DNA of 64,000 nucleotides from Pohlia nutans (lineage: Eukaryota > Streptophyta > Bryopsida > Bryales > Mniaceae): positions 21,295,811-21,359,810 of the forward strand of contig CM040085.1 of NCBI GenBank assembly GCA_022496805.1, in the 5' to 3' direction. Position 1 is the first letter of the stretch. Every line of letters begins with the position of its first letter. The translations under genes and the position numbers were made by a program. The notes under the pieces were generated by a model that was given only the letters and a program-made list of their open reading frames with translations, searched no databases and had not been told where the DNA came from. Positions 24,601 through 36,599 of the stretch are shown here, one piece after another.

Positions 24601-24879
24601 TGTTCCATAAAATTTGTGATTTTTGGAGGGGTCAATATGTCCTCTAAATTATTATTTTGTTCTTTTAAGATGAACAGTTGTCATGTTAACCATTTATGAT
24701 ACCACTTTCCTAAAAAGTGATCCACCTTTTCAAGATGAAGGGACATGTTTTTAATCAATTCATAAATTTCATAACTAATTGTTGACTATTAATCAAATGG
24801 TTTGATTTCCAAAAATGACTATTTGAAAAAGTCTTGTAAATGATAAATTGCGCTTATGTTCCATCAAAAGTATTAAAAA

Positions 24880-25215
24880 ATTTACTTCAAAAGTTCCATT
24901 ATAAAAAATTATTTTATAGATTTAAAAGGCATAAAAATTTCAAAAAAATCATCATATCAAGAATGTCACATTTCCAATCCATTCCAATAGATTGCACTCA
25001 AAAATTGTCAACACTTTTTTTTGTAATTGAATTCAAAAAAAACTTGAATTATAAGTTTTGAATTTTATACCAGATTGTTGAATATGAAAACTCTATATGT
25101 AAATATATGGATATAATCTACAATTCAAAATCTTCAACATTTGTTTACAGTTCAAGTTCAAATTAATCATCTAAGTTGTATTTTACATTGTGTGAATTCT
25201 CACAAGTCTTCAAAT
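24880..25215. mobile_element. Heavily decayed piggyBac-like MITE remnant
   Basis: Blocks such as GGCATAAAAATTTCA, CATTCCAATAGATTGCACTC and TAAGTTGTATTTTACATTG resemble the body of 56259-56826 in order. No ends or TTAA flanks remain. Confidence 0.35.
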
Positions 25216-25702
25216 GAAGAGATGAATAAGAGTTTTTTTTAGGTTTAGTGATATTTTACTATTTTTTTTTTAGCATGAAAGACTTGTGATTGGTTGTAAG
25301 TATGTATAGAAAATTGCAATGGTGGGGTAAACAAGAAGCCTACCTTCGAAGGTACCCTAAATGATCCCATCTACATCCTAATTTGAAAATTTGCAAAAAT
25401 TCATTAAAAATCATGTTTTTTGATGAGAATCTTATGCATTTCTTTTATAGTATTGAAAAGTGAATTTTGGAAATCTAAATTGTTACAAAATTCATTTACT
25501 AGTCAAGAATTTAAAAGACAAATGAAATGAACACTAAAAGCATAGTCAACAACATCCATTTTCACACTCTATACACTACTTTGAATGATAAAAGTATGTT
25601 TAGAGTATGGAACTCGATTCTAACTTGCCAAACATTTGCGCCATGGAGAGCTTGATTCTAAAATATGAAATGGTTTGTTCTATTCCTTTACAAGACAATG
25701 CT

Positions 25703-25775
25703 ATAGATAGATAGAAAGAAACTCCGGTCTTCTTTTGAAGCCGACGTGAATAAAGTGTTTGTTTGTCTTGTCCTT
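25703..25775 (-). repeat. Partial copy of the TAGA-associated dispersed repeat
   Basis: TAGATAGATAGAAAG is followed by TTTTGAAGCCGACGTGAATA and AAGTGTTTGTTTG, matching the complement of 16900-16975. Confidence 0.5.
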
Positions 25776-26775
25776 CGTTGTTTCTTTCTGGATCATGGGT
25801 GGGAACCCAACAATGCTATCACTTTATGAAGCTAAAAGTTAGGAAAAATCTTCTTCTAAATCAATGGTTGTAATTTTGGTGCCCAAGTGGTCGTATGTAA
25901 TTAGTCCATGAAATTCATTTGAGTCATATTTAGTGTTTGTTGTTGGGGACGTGGGAACCTCTCACACTCTATGTTAGATGTGAGTTTGGAGTGTTCAGAG
26001 TTGCTGCTAGCTATGTTCCAAGAGAGGCTAAAACATAAACACCTCAAATATCTTTGTGAGTTGACAATATTTTTTGACAATAGAAGTTCTTACACCTCTT
26101 TTGAGAAGTTTGATTCTTTGGAGATTGAGAACCTTGGGAGAGAAATGTGGAGCCAATTGTGACCATTCTCTATGAAGGTGTGACTCTCCTTCTCACTATG
26201 TGAAGAATGAGAATAGACACGGTTTCTTAATCTTTTTCACACTTTTTCAATCTTCACTTCTAGAAGAGAATGAAACTTCTCAATCTTCAAAGAATGGTTC
26301 TCCACAATTCAAAGAGAAAGTGCCACGTACGCATTCTCTGAAAATTGAGAATGGGAAGAAAGACGTGTGATAACCCTAATGACAACATTAAAGGGTTAAA
26401 TCCGGCGCCAAACCTTTTTAGTGTGGATGAAATTTTCTTGATCGAACGGCGTGATTGGCGGTTCAATTGCCGACTGTGAAATAGTCTCTCTACTTGATTA
26501 TAAAATCTTTGTCGCAGGTTGTAAAAAGAAATTCGTGTGTGATTTTTTTTTTTTTTTTTTCGTGAACTACACTAAAATCACCGAAATCACCATATATTGT
26601 GGGTGGGAGAATGGCGTGGATACATTCATCCATTTGGAAAAATGTCCATCCAATTTGAACAAAATTTCATCCAATTTGGATGAATTTACGACAATATTTT
26701 GAAAAAATAATTATTAGGAAATACGGTGGGCCACAATATATGGAGATTTCAATGTAATTACTTAGCGCAAATTAA

Positions 26776-26990
26776 CCCTTAAAGGTCCACCAGTATTATA
26801 CACCAATAGTCCATTGTTTTTGGTATGGTTCCACACCTCCTATGAGTTTAAGATCAAAAGACAAGTTAAAATTCACGTCGACATCATTTTAACGAGCTAT
26901 TGGGGTCTCAATTTGAAACTTTATATTCACAACAAATGTCAAATAAGCGCCAATGTATCTACTATACTATCCCCATCAGCTCTTTCAGGG
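26776..26990. mobile_element. TTAA-flanked piggyBac-like MITE (215 bp)
   Basis: TTAA at 26772-26775 and 26991-26994. Left end CCCTTAAAGGTCC, right end the complement of CCCTGAAAGAGCTG. The body matches 52821-53029 in inverted orientation. It lies about 700 bp upstream of the GIL1/IRKI-like start codon. Confidence 0.75.
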
Positions 26991-27455
26991 TTAATTACCG
27001 CAGTGAGGATCCCAACTGAAAGGGAGTGACGAGGTGAAGAGGGGTCCAAATGTGGCCCTACAGGGACCTCAAAACGTAAGGAACCAATCCGTTCCCATTT
27101 TAGCCACGGAGGGCCCGGGCAGTGAGATCGGCGGCCCTGGGGACGCGACGATCGCTCGGATCCAACGGACGGAACGTCGGCCCCGTCGGACCCGTCGGCC
27201 GATGCGCATTCCGGTGCGCTTGTCACGTCGCGGTCTTGCCGCTCCGCTACACCTTTGCACCCGTCGCATTTGGTCAACCGTTGCTGCAATTCTCCGTTTC
27301 GCCCATTTCGGTCTCCTCGTGCTCCGCATGATTCCCCTTCCGCAGCACCTGCACATGTTCCCAGTACCTTTTGGCTGCAGCGCCGGCCCCCTGTACATTC
27401 CCCCCAGCTGCACCATCCCAGCTCTTTCTTCTCACTCCCCTCTGACTTCCTTGCA

Positions 27456-27456
<1 letters not shown>

Positions 27457-27491
<35 letters not shown>
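27457..27491. repeat. (TGTC)n microsatellite
   Basis: About nine TGTC units in the GC-rich presumed promoter or 5' untranslated region of the GIL1/IRKI-like gene. Confidence 0.95.
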
Positions 27492-27682
27492 TTCATCATT
27501 CAGGTCGGATCAGTCACCAGTAGAACCCACTCGGGCGATGGAGTGTTGGTTTTGCGGATCGGGATGAAGTGGGGATGCGGTGAAGATGGCGATGATGACG
27601 TCGTCCTTGTGTTGTTGCTGCTGCGGACACTGAATGAAGTGGGCGCCTGGAATTGGAAACGCTAGCTGTAAGTAATGTCTGA

Positions 27683-30600
27683 ATGGGACGGACAATGCAG
27701 ATTTCAAATCCAGCCAGACGGGGCTCGGGACGGAAACATGTGATTGGCACTTCTATGAGCTCAAAGAAACGAGCTGTAGGGAAACGCAATACTCTCTCGC
27801 AGGAAGACTACTCGATCTTCTCTCCCGTAAGCACTTGTGGTGATTGTCGAGAATACTCTCACCCCTGTCATTCGATCAATGTGTCGCCAATAATCTATCT
27901 AATCCAATCGACCAAGATAGGCTAGGGGTTTAGGGTTGTTTGCAAAGGATCTGCGTTTGGATGATCAGATTTGCTGTGTGTTTTTGCGTTTTTAGGTTCT
28001 TTGTCCGGCTGTCGTGTGCTGGGTAAAAGATTCAGACTCGGCTGGCCAGAGCGTGGAAGACATTGTAGTAACGAATCCACAATCGAAGAAGAAAGAAGTG
28101 ATGAGCGACCGGAGCTTACCGGACTTCCAGGATGCAGTGACGGACTTCCAAGAGTCCGATTCGCCGGCATTGTGGAAGGAGATTCACGCAGACATATCCA
28201 CGCACCACCCTGAGTTTGAGCAAATGCACCCGCATCCGTTGCAACCACGTGACGCGTTTCTGGAGCGCATCAAGAAACCTAGCAGTGGCATCCTCACGCC
28301 GGACAAGACGTCGCCGGACCTGAGCGGGCATTTGGATCAGAGCGTGGACAGCAGCACCAATGCGTCGGTCCGGGCTGCGATGAAGAGCCCACGCAGCAAG
28401 TACATGATTCCGTCCACCAGCCCAGACGAATTCTATGCGCGAGAGCGTGCAAGCGTGGCCAGCTCCCCGCAGCATCCCAGCACGTGGAGTAGTCCTCACC
28501 ACGCGCCCCCCTCGAACCCTGCGCCCTTGGGCATCACCGCGCCCAAGTCCAACTTCGGCTGGCTCACTCCAACGCGCGCGAACACGCGAGGTCCGGACCC
28601 TCGTAGCCCTGAATTCGCTAAACCTCCGCTCCCACACCCACACATTATGTCACCCTCGCACATGGCGCCACCAGCTACCGAGAGCTGGTCACCACCTAAT
28701 AAGAGTACTCGTTCTGTGAGTTCAATGAAACTGAAGAGACAAGCAAAACTGCAACAGCAGCAACAGGAGCAGCAGCAGCAGCAAAACAAAGTGAGTACAT
28801 CGCCTTCAGACATTTCGATCTCTTCAAACGCTTCGAACATCACGGTTGAGAAAGCGGAGAAGTCGGGCTGGAAGAACTGGTCTCGCTCTATCTCTCCGAT
28901 GTTTGCTGGCAAGAAGTCTGACACCTCACGGAATATCGGCAAGGACAATGGGAGTTCTTTTCAGGGTAGCAAGCGACGACCGGTGCCCAGTGGGCCTGTT
29001 TCCAGTGCCCCTGTCGCCAGTTGGAGTAATGGCCCTGTCGCCAGTGCTCCCATCGCCAGTTGGAGCCGCACCGGCAGCGGCGATGGATCCATTGTCACGC
29101 CGGATTTTGAGAAAGAGCCATCAGGTACAGTTAACTCTGTTGCTGCCAACTTTGCTGCAGGGTTTAGGGTTTATGGTTTTGAATTCGATGCATTCCACAG
29201 TAAATGCTTGCAATGCGTATGTTCAATTGGCAATTTGGAAGTGGACATTCCGATCTTGAGTAATGTTAAAACTTGTTTCCCACCACTTCCACTTGCGTAA
29301 CGGCACTGTGTTGAATTGAATATCAAGTTGTGCATCATGTTCGTAGGTGACTTGTTCTCTTTTTGATCACAGTTCAAGTTGTGATATCTCAGTAGCAAAT
29401 TCAATCACAGTTTCTTTCAAACACTCAGGAATTCCTCAAGGTCTGAAACCTACTATCTCCCAATGTGAGAGTTTATGTAACACTGCAGCTTACCGTGGTT
29501 GCAGACGTTACCTATCCTCCGGAGCTGACAAGAGCCGGAAGCATAAACGTAAAGAGCAGCAAGTCACACGGCATGTTCAATTTCTTGGGCTGGGGGAGGA
29601 AGAAGAGCCACGGCGCAAAAGTGAACGAGTTGTTCCAGAACGGGGAACAAGGTGCCGTGAAAGGCACCGTGAAGTTGGATTCCAACTCGTTCAAGGTCAT
29701 GGACTACACCATCAAGACGTTGCAGTTCAAGCTGGAGCAAGCCAAGAAGAGCGAGCTGGCCACAGCGAACGAGTTCAAAGCGTTGCAAGTGGCCATGGAC
29801 ACTGCGGAGGGGAAATGCAAGCAGCTACAACAGCGGTGCCAGGAGCTGGAAACGGAGTTGGGGCAGCTCCAAGCGGAAACCAAGGAGGTGGAGCACGATT
29901 ACGAGATCGCCAAGCACCGACGTGAGAACACGGGCAACGGATTGAAGGGCGGTCGAGGCTTCAGCACCCTGGACGTGACGCCGCAGCTGTTTCAGAGAGC
30001 GTTCGAGGAGTCGAAGCTGAGCATCAAGAAGCTGGCGTCTGCGTTGTGCATGCACATCCGCGAGGCGGGCGAGTCCGCGACGCAGGTGATCACCTCGCTG
30101 CTGGAGCAGCAGAAAGACGCGAGCGGGTGGGTGAGCAAGATGCCGCGCAACGTCATCATCCTCTACTTCGAGTCCTTCCTCAACCAAGTGCTGTTTGAAA
30201 GCTTCGAGAACGTCAGCTTCGAGCCAAACGGGACGTCCCCGGTGTGCGACCCGGATGCACTCAAATCCTCCTGCTGCAAAGCGTATCTGGAGCTGCGGAA
30301 ACAGGAGTGGGCCACCATTGAGAAGTCCCTGGGCAAACCAGGATCCACCATTGTCAACCCCACGTTCCACCGGTTCTTCGTCATCCGCATGGAGCTCATC
30401 CTGTCGCAGCTGACGAAGGTCGCGGACAGGGAGACGTCGCTGTTGCTGCTGGCGACGTTCTTCAACGCCTTCAAATCTGTGTGGCTCCTGCACCACCTGG
30501 CGTTTGCGCACGACATCCCCGTCTCCATTTTTCGCGTCTCGGTGGAGGCCGAGTTTGATCCCCGTTTCATGGAACAGGTCACCACCATTGAGGAGGACGC

Positions 30601-30697
30601 CAGCCGCTCCAAGATCAGCGTCATGGTCAACCCGGGCTTCATTGTAAATCGACACACCATCAAGTGCCAAGTGTTTTGTAGCAGTAAATACCAATAG
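27683..30697 (+). CDS. GIL1/IRKI-like (DUF641) protein
   Basis: Members include Arabidopsis GRAVITROPIC IN THE LIGHT 1 and the IRK-interacting protein, which act in light and gravity growth responses and receptor-kinase signalling. Proposed exons are 27683-27826, 27996-29124 and 29505-30697 (phases 0 and 1; 821 residues). Exon 2 is proline/serine-rich and disordered, with a polyglutamine run near 28752-28790 and repeated PVASW/PIASW motifs. Exon 3 encodes a coiled coil (about 29690-29925), then the DUF641 and C-terminal region with FHRFFVIRMELILSQL, SVWLLHHLAFAHD and VNPGFIV, ending at TAG 30695-30697. The exon 2 to 3 join is well supported. Exon 1 is less certain: ATG 28101, in frame in exon 2, is an alternative start, and 27996 follows a good acceptor. 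Confidence 0.85.
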
Positions 30698-31688
30698 CGC
30701 TATCATAGTGACGACCCCAACACAACAAATTCATTGCGGTGCATGACTCTCCAAGTCCGCCAGCATACAGACGTTGAGTGTGAGAATGGATCGGTACTCA
30801 TCAATCCATTCCTAAATTTTTGTCTGCGAGGATTCTTGCGAAGATTATCTTCTGAGCCATGAGTGCTCACGCTAATGCGTGTCGATCTCATTGGGCGGCT
30901 GACCTGACATTGTACACAACCTTTGTAAGCTTGATACCACACTAATAACATTCAATTCATGTCTCACGATATTGAGCTTCTTCTCTCTTGGAATGGGCTT
31001 GCTTCGTACTTCATTACTCGAGAGCTCCGGATGTTCTATAGTTGTTAATTGTAGTGCCGACTTCAGGTTTTAAATTCTATGCAACTTGTAATAATGTACA
31101 GTACATCATTTGTGCAAGTTCCTTGGAAGGAAGGGGTTAGTAAACAAATGGCTATTATTGCTGTAGAGCTTTACGTAAAGAGTTATCACATGGGTGCCGT
31201 AAGTTGCTCTTCCCCACAACCAGTTGTGGATGGCTGCTTGGCAGAAGCTTGACGAAGACCTCTATATATATATATATATGGATGGTTTCATCCAAAAAAT
31301 TGGCTGCCTTGCACATGGTATATGAGGAGTAGAACTTTAAATTGAAAGGCTCCTCAAATATAGATGTGGAATATCAAGGGTGGCAGTGCTCGAACTTCAT
31401 CATGTGATTGTTGGTACTGCAGCTGTTTCGTGGAAGTTGGCGTAGCAAACAATGAAGTCATTCTTAGAAAGGAGAATGAGAGTAATATGCTCAGTGTATA
31501 AATGAACTTGTGAATCGCCGCTGTTTTGACAGTTAATTCTATCTCAGGGAGGCGCAGAATGTCGAAGCCAATGGCAGGCATCGTTCGAAGCGCTCCAAGT
31601 TAAGACCTTCTACGTTTGAAAGGAAATTGACAGCAAGTTTGAGAACTCTCCAGATTATTCAAGATTTGGGCCAAACTGATCATGCCAA

Positions 31689-31814
31689 AAGGTCTGAATT
31701 AGCAAACTTGTAAGAGCTGCAAACACATCAGTGTTGGTTCTGAACGACAGATTAAACTTCCTGCAAGGAATTGTTACCCATGCAAGTTCTTACAAGTTTG
31801 CTAATTCAGACCTT
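31689..31814. repeat. Perfect 27-bp inverted repeat with 72-bp loop
   Basis: Arm 31689-31715 (AAGGTCTGAATTAGCAAAC...) is exactly complementary to 31788-31814. The transcript would form a long perfect stem. It may be a small foldback element or a small-RNA hairpin; the sequence alone does not decide. Confidence 0.85.
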
Positions 31815-32729
31815 GTAAGGACAGGGTGACATGAAACTAGAGCCTTGTTGTGAGTAGTAAGAACTCCGCCAGTGTGAATAAAGTGTTTGTCTGTAGAAAT
31901 AAATTAGACTGAATTTGATAACAAAATTAGCAGACTTTCTTCTTCTTTAATCACATAAATAACTTCAAGAATTACAATAAATAATGGTATTTTTTCTATA
32001 TTACATTTAGACATATATTTTTGTGAAATTTTGGCAAAAGTTGCCAATAATTTCACCAAGCTATTAGACTTCAATATCATACCCTTTTGCTTTTGTGATT
32101 CAACACAAGATGAGGCATATCTACATACTACAACTCTTTTATTTATTTTCAAAAAAACATTTACTAGGTTCACTTTTACAATTCCAATTGCACTTTCAAT
32201 GGAATCCGTGTTACCAGCGTTAAACCTCTCCATGGATGACTAAAAGTTGTGCCTTGCAACACTAACATGTGTTGTGATTTGGACCCGTGTCCAAAGAAGA
32301 AAGGGTGAAATACATATTTTATTACTTTTGAAACTTGTGTTTCCACATGAAGGAATGAAATCTCGGGGGGCTCAATGTGTTAAAAAGTTAAGGATATAGG
32401 TGTGAACAACCACTATTTTATAGGGGGTTATTACTTTTTTTTTTTTTTTTTTTTTTCACATGCTATCATTATGTAATTTTCTACTTTGGGTTAATAGAAA
32501 AGGGGCTTGCATTACTTATAATTCCAAATTACCTATTATTCCATACCCTATAGTACTTTAAAGATGTCCAGTGCCATTTTTGATACCCTATATTACTCTA
32601 AGTCCATTTATAAATTTTTGTCCCTATGTTTTTAAAATACCCTATCATTTGTTCGCACGTATATTGCTACTCCAACATATTACTACCCCCCCCAAGAATG
32701 AAATATGGTTGTGAATATTGTCCCTATGA

Positions 32730-32950
32730 AACACGAACACGGTTGTGATTTTTCAACCATTGTGTTGAGAGTAATAAATGAAAAACATTTGTGGGAACGT
32801 TTGGTTGGAAGGAATAACATAGATGTGACTTTCTAACGTGTGCATTTGTTGAAAGGAATGAAAAACAAATGTGACTTTTCAATTTGTACCTTGGATAAAA
32901 GGAAAGAAATACATGTGTGACTTTTGGATTTATGTTTTGGTTAAAAGAGA
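32730..32950. repeat. Degenerate tandem repeat, about 60-bp units
   Basis: The motif AAATGTGACTTTTCAA (variants GATGTGACTTTCTAA, GTGTGACTTTTGGAT, TTGTGATTTTTCAA) recurs about every 60 bases, each time followed by a GTTGAAAGGAATGAAA-like segment. About four diverged units. Confidence 0.65.
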
Positions 32951-32986
32951 TAATGACTTTGAGGTTATACTCTAATAGGAAGGTTA

Positions 32987-33314
32987 AGAGCATCTCCAAC
33001 GGTCTCTTTTAACATGCATTCCAGAGGCATGGCGGATGGATTTGCGCACACCAAATTGTATGGGCTCGTTACAAGGGCGCCTAGCACGAGCATATTTGAC
33101 CCTTTGGCACGGGTCTCTACATGCGTGATTCACTCCGACCTCGTCTTCACAGTCAACTCGCAGGCCGGGAGAGCCACGTGGTCATGACAAGTCCTACTAC
33201 ATCCCCTATCTTTGCGTGTCATTGATGGAGCGCTTGCCATGCCAAAGGATCATTTGGAGTGCACAGGGAAATAGTTTTGGTGCGTCCCTTTGAAGAGGCA
33301 CAAATAGAGATGCT
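32987..33314. mobile_element. Tourist/Harbinger-like MITE, probable
   Basis: The left end AGAGCATCTCCAACGG and the right-end complement AGCATCTCTATTTG are inverted partners next to TTA. GAGCATCTCCAAC termini are common among plant MITEs. The target duplication is not clean. Confidence 0.45.
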
Positions 33315-33316
33315 TT

Positions 33317-33426
33317 AAGTGAAGACTTATAGACTTGTGCCATAATATAATCTAAGTGAAGACTTATAGACTTGTGCCATAATATAATCTAAGTAAAGAC
33401 TTATAGACTAATAAACTTGTGCCTTA
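33317..33426. repeat. Tandem repeat, 37-bp period, nearly three copies
   Basis: AAGTGAAGACTTATAGACTT starts at 33317, 33354 and (with one change) 33391. The array directly abuts the leucyl-tRNA synthetase remnant. Confidence 0.9.
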
Positions 33427-33429
33427 ATT

Positions 33430-35219
33430 AGATGGAAAGATGAAACAAGTAAATTTCATGAATTAAGGGTTTGAAGATTGAGAATCATTTGACTTTCTAC
33501 TTCACAATGTTTCTGAAGGAGAAGTGGTCGTTGGGTTCCGATGCAATGGTCATCTCCTGTTGAATTCCGAGAAGATGTCGAAATCCACAAACAACTTCTT
33601 GACCATCCTCTAATCCATCGACCCGTTCTCCGTCGATGCTACGAGGTTTGCATTAGTTGATGTCGGCAATGCAATGGACGATGCCAACTTTGTGTTCGAG
33701 ACAACCATTTCCGCAATTTTGCGTTTGACTAAGGAGTTGGCTCGGATGGAGCAAATGATTGGCACAAAGGTGGCACTCCGAACGGGACTTGCTTCCTCTT
33801 TTGCAGACACGGGGTATATGAAAACATAATCTCAATGCAAGAGAGTTTCTCCTTTGTGGCATATTTTGATTGGTTAAAGAGGGGCATGTTAAAATTGATA
33901 TGCTTGCTTACTTGTGCAAAGTTGTAACAAGGTGGTATGAAGTAAAAATTTCATTGGTTTGTCATCAATGCAATCACAATCTCAATGGAGGAGAGTTTTG
34001 TCTTTGTGGCATGTTTTGATTGGTTAAGGAGGGGCAAGTTAAGACTAGTAATGTTTAACTAGTTATTAATGAGGTTGTTAGGTAATATTAACAATCTTGA
34101 GTTATCAAAGAAGTCAAATGACTCAACTCTCCTCCATTGAGATTACGTTCGGCAATTGCAAAGCAGGCCAAGTCATCAAAAATAATTGCAGGTCAATACC
34201 AACCTCGCCACCCGCGGCCAGTAGGTACAAACCTACTATTATTTTTGATAACTTGGCCAGCTTTGCAATTACCTAGTCCGATATGAACATCGCCATCAAG
34301 GAGACGGAAAAGAATTACAAATCTGTGATGTTTGGGGAGGCTCTGAAAACCGGTTTGTATGATCTTCAAACTACCCGGGATGAGTACAGGTTGGCGTGTG
34401 GGTCGGCGGGAATGCCCGAGGATTTGGTTTGGAGATTTATGGACGTGCAGACGATCGAGGCTGATATATCACTCCCATCTGCCCGGCCGCATTATGCAGA
34501 GCACGTTTGGTCTGACCTGTAAATTCAAGAAAGAGGGATTCGCAGGATGGCCATCGGTCAGGACTTGACGTTGCAACGGGCTAACAAGTACTTACAGGAC
34601 GTGTTAATCAGTTTCAGAAAGATTCTACAGATACAGTCTGCACCGAGGAAAGTGAAGCAAGGGGCAAAAGGTGCACATCCCCCTCCGGCCAGTTTCGAAG
34701 CCCTCGATCTGTGGCATTGATCTTTGTTGCAGCTGGCAAGAGGAAAGTATGAAGATACTGCGAAGTAAATATCACACCAGCACACGGAGCTTCTCTCCGG
34801 ACTCAGAAATTCTGGCTACCCTAAAGAGTAGCGCAATCGGTCAACAGTCGGACTTCAGAAGCAATGTATGCCATTCATAAAGTTCAAGAATTAAAGACGA
34901 GACCCTGGCATGCAGTGGGTGAGCATGCATGCATCGGACCTGAAGCTAGCTGCCGTTTGGAGAGATAGTAAGAGGTTTTGAAAGAGAATTTGGACTTCAT
35001 GATCGAGAAGTCAGGTTTTAGTGGAGACGGTGCGGATCTACTCCTTCACAGACAGATGCTCTGGAGATGGCAGGCTCGCAGAAGGCTCAGGTAAAGCAGT
35101 CACCTCCAACACCGGGAAACCCAGTAGCAGGGTTTCTTTCTCTTCAGAGGTTTCCTACGGAGATCTTGGGAAGACAGATATATCTGGACGGCAGCCTTGA
35201 AGGAGTGAAAATCGATTAA
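33430..35219 (+). pseudogene. Cytosolic leucyl-tRNA synthetase pseudogene fragment (3' half)
   Basis: The intact enzyme charges tRNA-Leu. In shifting frames the sequence encodes family landmarks in the right order: HELRV, ENHLTF, FRCNGHLLLNSEKMSKST (the KMSKS signature, about 33535-33590), DDANFVFET, ILRLTKEL, then after an insertion MNIAIKETEKNY, ALKTGLYDLQTTRDEYR, DLVWRFMDVQT, HYAEHVW, KYLQD, FSPDSEI, CMPFIKFK and finally QSPPTPGNPVAGFL. Stops and frameshifts occur (for example near 33612, 34520, 34718, 34880), and 33836-34270 interrupts the frame. The catalytic HIGH half is absent. No introns are visible, so a retrocopy is possible, but no poly-A tail is seen and the parent's intron content is unknown. 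It cannot encode a working enzyme. Confidence 0.85.
33836..34270. mobile_element. Insertion of repeat DNA within the leucyl-tRNA synthetase pseudogene
   Basis: It separates the residues before (ending around ASSFADT) from MNIAIKETEK. Inside, two direct copies of GTGGCATATTTTGATTGGTT-like sequence occur (about 33857 and 34005). CTCAATGGAGGAGAGTT near 33976 is inverted at 34124. A foldback pairs GCAATTGCAAAGC (34153) with GCTTTGCAATTAC (34260). Probably nested small elements. Confidence 0.6.
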
Positions 35220-36047
35220 TGCAAACTACTCCGTCACTTAGTGCACAGTATCGTTTTCTCTCGATGCCCAGCCTTGATGAGGTACCAACTTCGTAGACAT
35301 TGGTTCAGGATACGTACTAACTTGGGACAAGTGACATCGCCGACCAGCAGTCTTGAATGTTGGAAGGGAAGTGCTATTGGAAAGTTCAGTCCAAGTCCTT
35401 GGAGAGTAAGTGGTTCAGTAGAATTTCCAGATTTCTAACATGCAAAACCAAATTTGATATGGTTTGTGAATCTGTAGTTCTGTACTTGAATGTATATATG
35501 TGTACATGTCTTTTGCAGATTGCCAGGAGGCAGTGAGGTGATTGCTTTATTGCTCATGTCCTTTGGCAGATGTAAAGCAAAGGTAAGGAGGGAGACGTAG
35601 GAAAAAGGTGTTTGATCATCTATTCAACAGTATACACAAATCACGGAGTGACCACTGCAGTTGAGAGTATTGTAATTCGGTGCACACAGTCAGGTTACCG
35701 TTCACCAACTGGTCTCCTTGTGTTTTGTTTACGTACCACACAGTCATAAGGTAGAAACACCATGAACGGTGAAAATAAGGAGTTTTGCATGTTAGAAATC
35801 AGGGACTTTGTTTAAGGACTTAATTTTCCTAGATGGCGAAGAAGAAATCATGAAGAGGTAAAGTAATTTCATATTTTTTAATCCTTGTAAATATTTTCTA
35901 CAGTTTTTTGAAGTGGAAAGTTTGTCAAATCCTCTAGTGGTTATATAGGCTCATCTTAAACGGTTTATTACCAGGACTGATCTTAAATCAATAGAGCCAA
36001 TGCAAGAATCCGATTGGTTGGTATGATTTTCCAAAAAAAACATTTAA

Positions 36048-36584
36048 CCCCCAAATGACAGAGGGGATAAGGGCAAAACCTAGATGTGTTATAAAATGTT
36101 ACTTTTGCAACTTTGATGAATTTTGGTTCAAAAGAGAAAATGACAAGCATGATGTTTAGTAATTATCCGTACCGTCAATCTTTCAAAAAATGTTTTAGAT
36201 ACTCATCTAATGAATTTAGAAGAATTTACCATTTAATATTCACCAAATTTACAAATTTTGTTTTTAGAACTGAAATTTGGTATGATTAGTTAAGACTAGA
36301 CATTCTATTCTAAAATTCAAAAAAGCATTTTATTCAAAGAAGAGAACATCCGATTAGTTTCGCCAAATAGTAATTTTATAACACTAGGACAATATTGAGC
36401 TCTTTGTCTCTGTAAAATTCTCCTCAGTGGAGTTTAACTTGGATTGACATGATTCAAATTGGGTTGGAAAGTAGACTTGATTTCCTATTTGAAGATATTT
36501 TTTACTTTTTATAATTTTTTTCATCCTGGATAACCTGTAAAAAACGGGTAGCGGCCATAAAATGGTTATTCGGTCACTTAGGGG
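36048..36584. mobile_element. TTAA-flanked piggyBac-like MITE (537 bp)
   Basis: TTAA at 36044-36047 and 36585-36588. Left end CCCCCAAATGACAG, right end the complement of CCCCTAAGTGACCG. The body matches 54854-55362 in inverted orientation, and its right part resembles 54240-54391. Confidence 0.75.
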
Positions 36585-36599
36585 TTAAAGTCACTCACT

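Larger units (their letters stand above)
21700..26770. other. AT-rich intergenic stretch without a supported gene
   Basis: Open frames are short and AT-driven. Fragments of the dispersed repeats are present (24880-25215, 25703-25775), as is a solo AAGGG-TTAA junction at 26391-26399 that may be a lone MITE right end. Confidence 0.55.
30698..33425. other. Intergenic stretch without a supported gene
   Basis: It holds the 3' flank of the GIL1/IRKI-like gene, a TA microsatellite (31263-31279), a strong hairpin, a 22-base T run (32435-32456), short tandem repeats and a MITE. No coding sequence is supported. Confidence 0.55.

Noticed and set aside
28116..30706. Long antisense open frames opposite the GIL1/IRKI-like exons (up to 293 codons)
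   Set aside because: They mirror a strongly conserved sense coding sequence in GC-rich DNA, and their translations have no family resemblance.
33430..35219. A working leucyl-tRNA synthetase gene
   Set aside because: The HIGH-containing half is missing, several stops and frameshifts occur, and a 0.4-kb insertion breaks the frame.
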